A stretch of DNA of 64,000 bases from contig JAPCWB010000001.1 in the NCBI GenBank assembly GCA_025938935.1, forward strand, positions 682,001-746,000, written 5' to 3'. Positions 62,138-64,000 of this stretch are shown here, piece by piece. The stretch comes from Novosphingobium sp. MW5. Its GTDB lineage: Bacteria > Pseudomonadota > Alphaproteobacteria > Sphingomonadales > Sphingomonadaceae. The notes under the pieces were generated by a model. It was not told where the DNA came from and did not search any database. It was given only the letters and a program-made list of their open reading frames with translations. Made by a program: the position numbers and the translations under genes. How positions within the stretch are numbered: position 1 is the stretch's first letter; every line of letters starts with the position of its first letter.

Positions 62138-63012
62138 TGAAGGGTATCATCCTTGCGGGCGGTTCGGGCACCCGCCTGCATCCGGCCACGCTGGCGGTGA
62201 ACAAACAGCTGCTGCCGATCTATGACAAGCCGATGATCTTCTTCCCGCTGTCCACGCTGATGCTGGCCGGGATCCGCGAGGTGCTGATCATTTCGTCGCC
62301 CGAATATATCGACAATTACAAGCGCCTGTTCGGCTCGGGCGAACAGTTCGGCCTCGCCATAGACTATGCGATCCAGCCGAAGCCCGAAGGGCTGGCCCAG
62401 GCCTTCCACATCGGCGCGGACTTTGTCGCCGGCGGGCCTTCCGCACTCGTCCTGGGGGACAACATCTTCTACGGCGCCGGTCTGCCGGACATGCTGAAGC
62501 GCGCACGTACCCGCGCGCATGAAGGCGCGGCGACCGTGTTCGGCTACCATGTCGAAAACCCCAAGGCTTACGGCGTCGTCGAACTCGATGGCGATTACCG
62601 CGCGCTTTCGATCGAGGAAAAGCCCGAGAATCCCAAGTCGCACTGGGCCGTGACCGGGCTCTATTTCTATGACGAGCGCGTGGTCGATCTCGCGCTTCAG
62701 GTAAAACCCTCGCACCGCGGCGAGCTTGAGATCACCGACCTCAACCGCATGTACATGGAAGCGGGCGACCTCCACGTCGAGCGCATGGGCCGCGGCTATG
62801 CCTGGCTCGATACCGGCACCCATGACAGCCTGCTCGAGGCTGGCGAATTCGTCCGCACGCTCCAGCACCGGCAGGGAATCCAGCTCGCCTGTCTGGAAGA
62901 GATTGCCTGGGAAAACGGCTGGATCGACGATGCGGCACTTCGGGAACGCGGCGAGTTCTTTGCCAAGACCGGCTACGGCCAGTACCTGCTTCGCCTGCTG
63001 GGGCAGGGTTGA
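62137..63012 (+). CDS. rfbA: Glucose-1-phosphate thymidylyltransferase
   Basis: First committed step: dTTP plus glucose-1-phosphate to dTDP-glucose. The 291-residue enzyme begins [18 protein letters not shown], and has [30 protein letters not shown], and [18 protein letters not shown]. Together with rfbC, rfbB and rfbD in one overlapping operon it gives a complete dTDP-rhamnose pathway, so rhamnose is almost surely part of the surface glycan. Confidence 0.97.
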   Translation: MKGIILAGGSGTRLHPATLAVNKQLLPIYDKPMIFFPLSTLMLAGIREVLIISSPEYIDNYKRLFGSGEQFGLAIDYAIQPKPEGLAQAFHIGADFVAGGPSALVLGDNIFYGAGLPDMLKRARTRAHEGAATVFGYHVENPKAYGVVELDGDYRALSIEEKPENPKSHWAVTGLYFYDERVVDLALQVKPSHRGELEITDLNRMYMEAGDLHVERMGRGYAWLDTGTHDSLLEAGEFVRTLQHRQGIQLACLEEIAWENGWIDDAALRERGEFFAKTGYGQYLLRLLGQG

Positions 63013-63024
63013 GCCGCGACAGAC

Positions 63025-64000
63025 GTGACCCGGCCCGGCGTTCTCTACATCAGCTATGACGGCATGCTCGAACCGCTCGGGCAGAGCCAGGTGCTCGCCT
63101 ATGTCGAGCGGCTTACCGATACGGCGCGGGTTCACATCATCAGCTTCGAAAAGCCCGCGGATTGGGCCGACCTGTCCCGGCGCGAGGCGCTGCAGGCGCG
63201 GATGGAGCGGACGGGCGTGCGCTGGCATCCGCTGACCTATCACAAGCGTCCGACCGTCCCCGCCACTCTGTTCGACCTTGCCCAGGCGGTGGTGGTGGGA
63301 ACCTGGCTAACCGCTCGGCACGGTCTCGGCATTGTCCATGCGCGGTCCTATGTCGCGGCGTTGGCGGGGTGGTTCATCAAGCTGCTCACCGGCGCGAAAC
63401 TGCTGTTCGACATGCGCGGGCTGTGGGCAGACGAGCGCACCGACGGCGGCATCTGGCCCGAGGGTGGGCGGCTCTACCGCGCCGTAAAGCGGATCGAGAA
63501 GACCTTGCTGTTGGGGGCGGACCATATCGTCACGCTGACTCATGCCTCGAAGGGCGTGATCGAAGACTTTCCCTATCTCAAGGGCCGCACCCACGCGCCG
63601 ATCACCGTGATCCCGACCTGTGCCGACCTTGACCGTTTCACCATCGGTGAAGAGGCGAGGCCGCAGCCTTTCACGCTTGGCTACCTCGGCTCGATCGGCA
63701 CGTGGTATCTCTTTGACGAGGTTCTCGCCTGCTTTGCCGTGCTGCGCGAAAAGCGCCCCGATGCGCGGCTGCTGGTGATCAACCGCAACGAGCAGGACCT
63801 GGTGCGGGAGCGCGCCGCCGCCTTCGCCATTCCTGCCGAAGCCATCGAAATCACCGCTGCCGACCATGCCCGCGTGCCCGAACAGGTCCGCCGGATGAGT
63901 GCGGGCGCGGCGATCATCAAGCCGGTATTTTCCAAGATCGCCAGCGCCCCGACCAAGCTTGCCGAATACCTTGGCTGCGGCGTGCCGTGCCTCGGCAATG
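63025..64000 (+). CDS. Glycosyltransferase, GT4-like, cut by window end
   Basis: The frame is open from a GTG at 63025 (GVLYISYDGMLEPLGQSQVL) to the last base, 325 residues. QSQVLAYVERLTDTARVHII is the N-terminal donor-side domain, FDMRGLWADERTDGGIWPEG follows, then LGYLGSIGTWYLFDEVLACF and a GT-B C-terminal PTKLAEYLGCGVPCLGN with the start of the nucleotide-sugar site. It is 12 bases after rfbA in the same operon and may add rhamnose, though donor and acceptor are unproven. Confidence 0.85.
   Translation, partial: MTRPGVLYISYDGMLEPLGQSQVLAYVERLTDTARVHIISFEKPADWADLSRREALQARMERTGVRWHPLTYHKRPTVPATLFDLAQAVVVGTWLTARHGLGIVHARSYVAALAGWFIKLLTGAKLLFDMRGLWADERTDGGIWPEGGRLYRAVKRIEKTLLLGADHIVTLTHASKGVIEDFPYLKGRTHAPITVIPTCADLDRFTIGEEARPQPFTLGYLGSIGTWYLFDEVLACFAVLREKRPDARLLVINRNEQDLVRERAAAFAIPAEAIEITAADHARVPEQVRRMSAGAAIIKPVFSKIASAPTKLAEYLGCGVPCLGN

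Overview
ORGANISM. The window is high-GC, densely coded chromosomal DNA from an alphaproteobacterium, most likely order Sphingomonadales. Four things point there: protein families typical of that group (CarD/CdnL, TrcR/DUF1013, DUF1192, glycine-zipper envelope proteins); the gene order coaE-aroE-maf-ppsR / hemE-hemJ-rho-mnmE-mnmG-rsmG-parA-parB, which matches the replication-origin neighbourhood of Caulobacter; GANTC and CtrA-type motifs; and frequent ATGA/GTGA overlaps between genes. I see no tRNA, rRNA, CRISPR array, prophage or insertion sequence.

LAYOUT. 1-2766 (minus): coaE (cut by the window edge), aroE, maf, ppsR. 2767-3097: probable oriC between the divergent ppsR and hemE, with DnaA-box-like repeats, four GANTC sites and an AT-rich flank. 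3098-13813 (mostly plus): hemE, hemJ, rho, an aspartyl hydroxylase, mnmE, mnmG, rsmG, parA, parB, with three parS-type palindromes 6.5-9 kb from the origin. 13.8-25 kb: mixed housekeeping and envelope genes (glycine-zipper protein, PQQ-type dehydrogenase, DUF815 ATPase, acyl-CoA dehydrogenase, tsaC, GIN-domain lipoprotein, carD, fdxA, S4 protein, SUV3-like helicase). 25-43.9 kb: M23 peptidase, hemB, acetyltransferase, MFS/spermidine-synthase fusion, gamma carbonic anhydrase, SulP transporter, truncated globin, a DNA ligase/exonuclease pair, clpA, trcR, an acyl-CoA ligase, and a bactofilin with its M23 peptidase. 44-51.2 kb (plus): proA, nadD, rsfS, rlmH, envC-like, ctpA, dsbB, coq7. 51.3-64 kb: polysaccharide locus with wecB, wecC, a 15-residue-repeat glycine-zipper protein, a methyltransferase, a UDP-sugar epimerase, a second nucleotide-sugar dehydrogenase, an initiating sugar transferase, rfbC-rfbB-rfbD-rfbA and a glycosyltransferase cut by the right edge.

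HOW IT WORKS TOGETHER. The left third is the origin domain: oriC, ParABS segregation, and the tRNA-modification and haem genes that conventionally surround it. The right fifth makes activated sugars (ManNAcA, a hexuronic acid, dTDP-rhamnose) and starts a surface glycan. Between them are three LytM/M23-type proteins, a bactofilin and a periplasmic processing protease, all concerned with wall remodelling.

SEQUENCE QUALITY. Eleven intact-looking families are each broken by one single-base indel, including parB, mnmG and trcR. Five of the indels are the same event: an extra T (or A on the other strand) between the two G of a CCAGG/CCTGG site. I read these as systematic sequencing errors, possibly at a modified CCWGG motif, and annotate the genes as intact with a frameshift.
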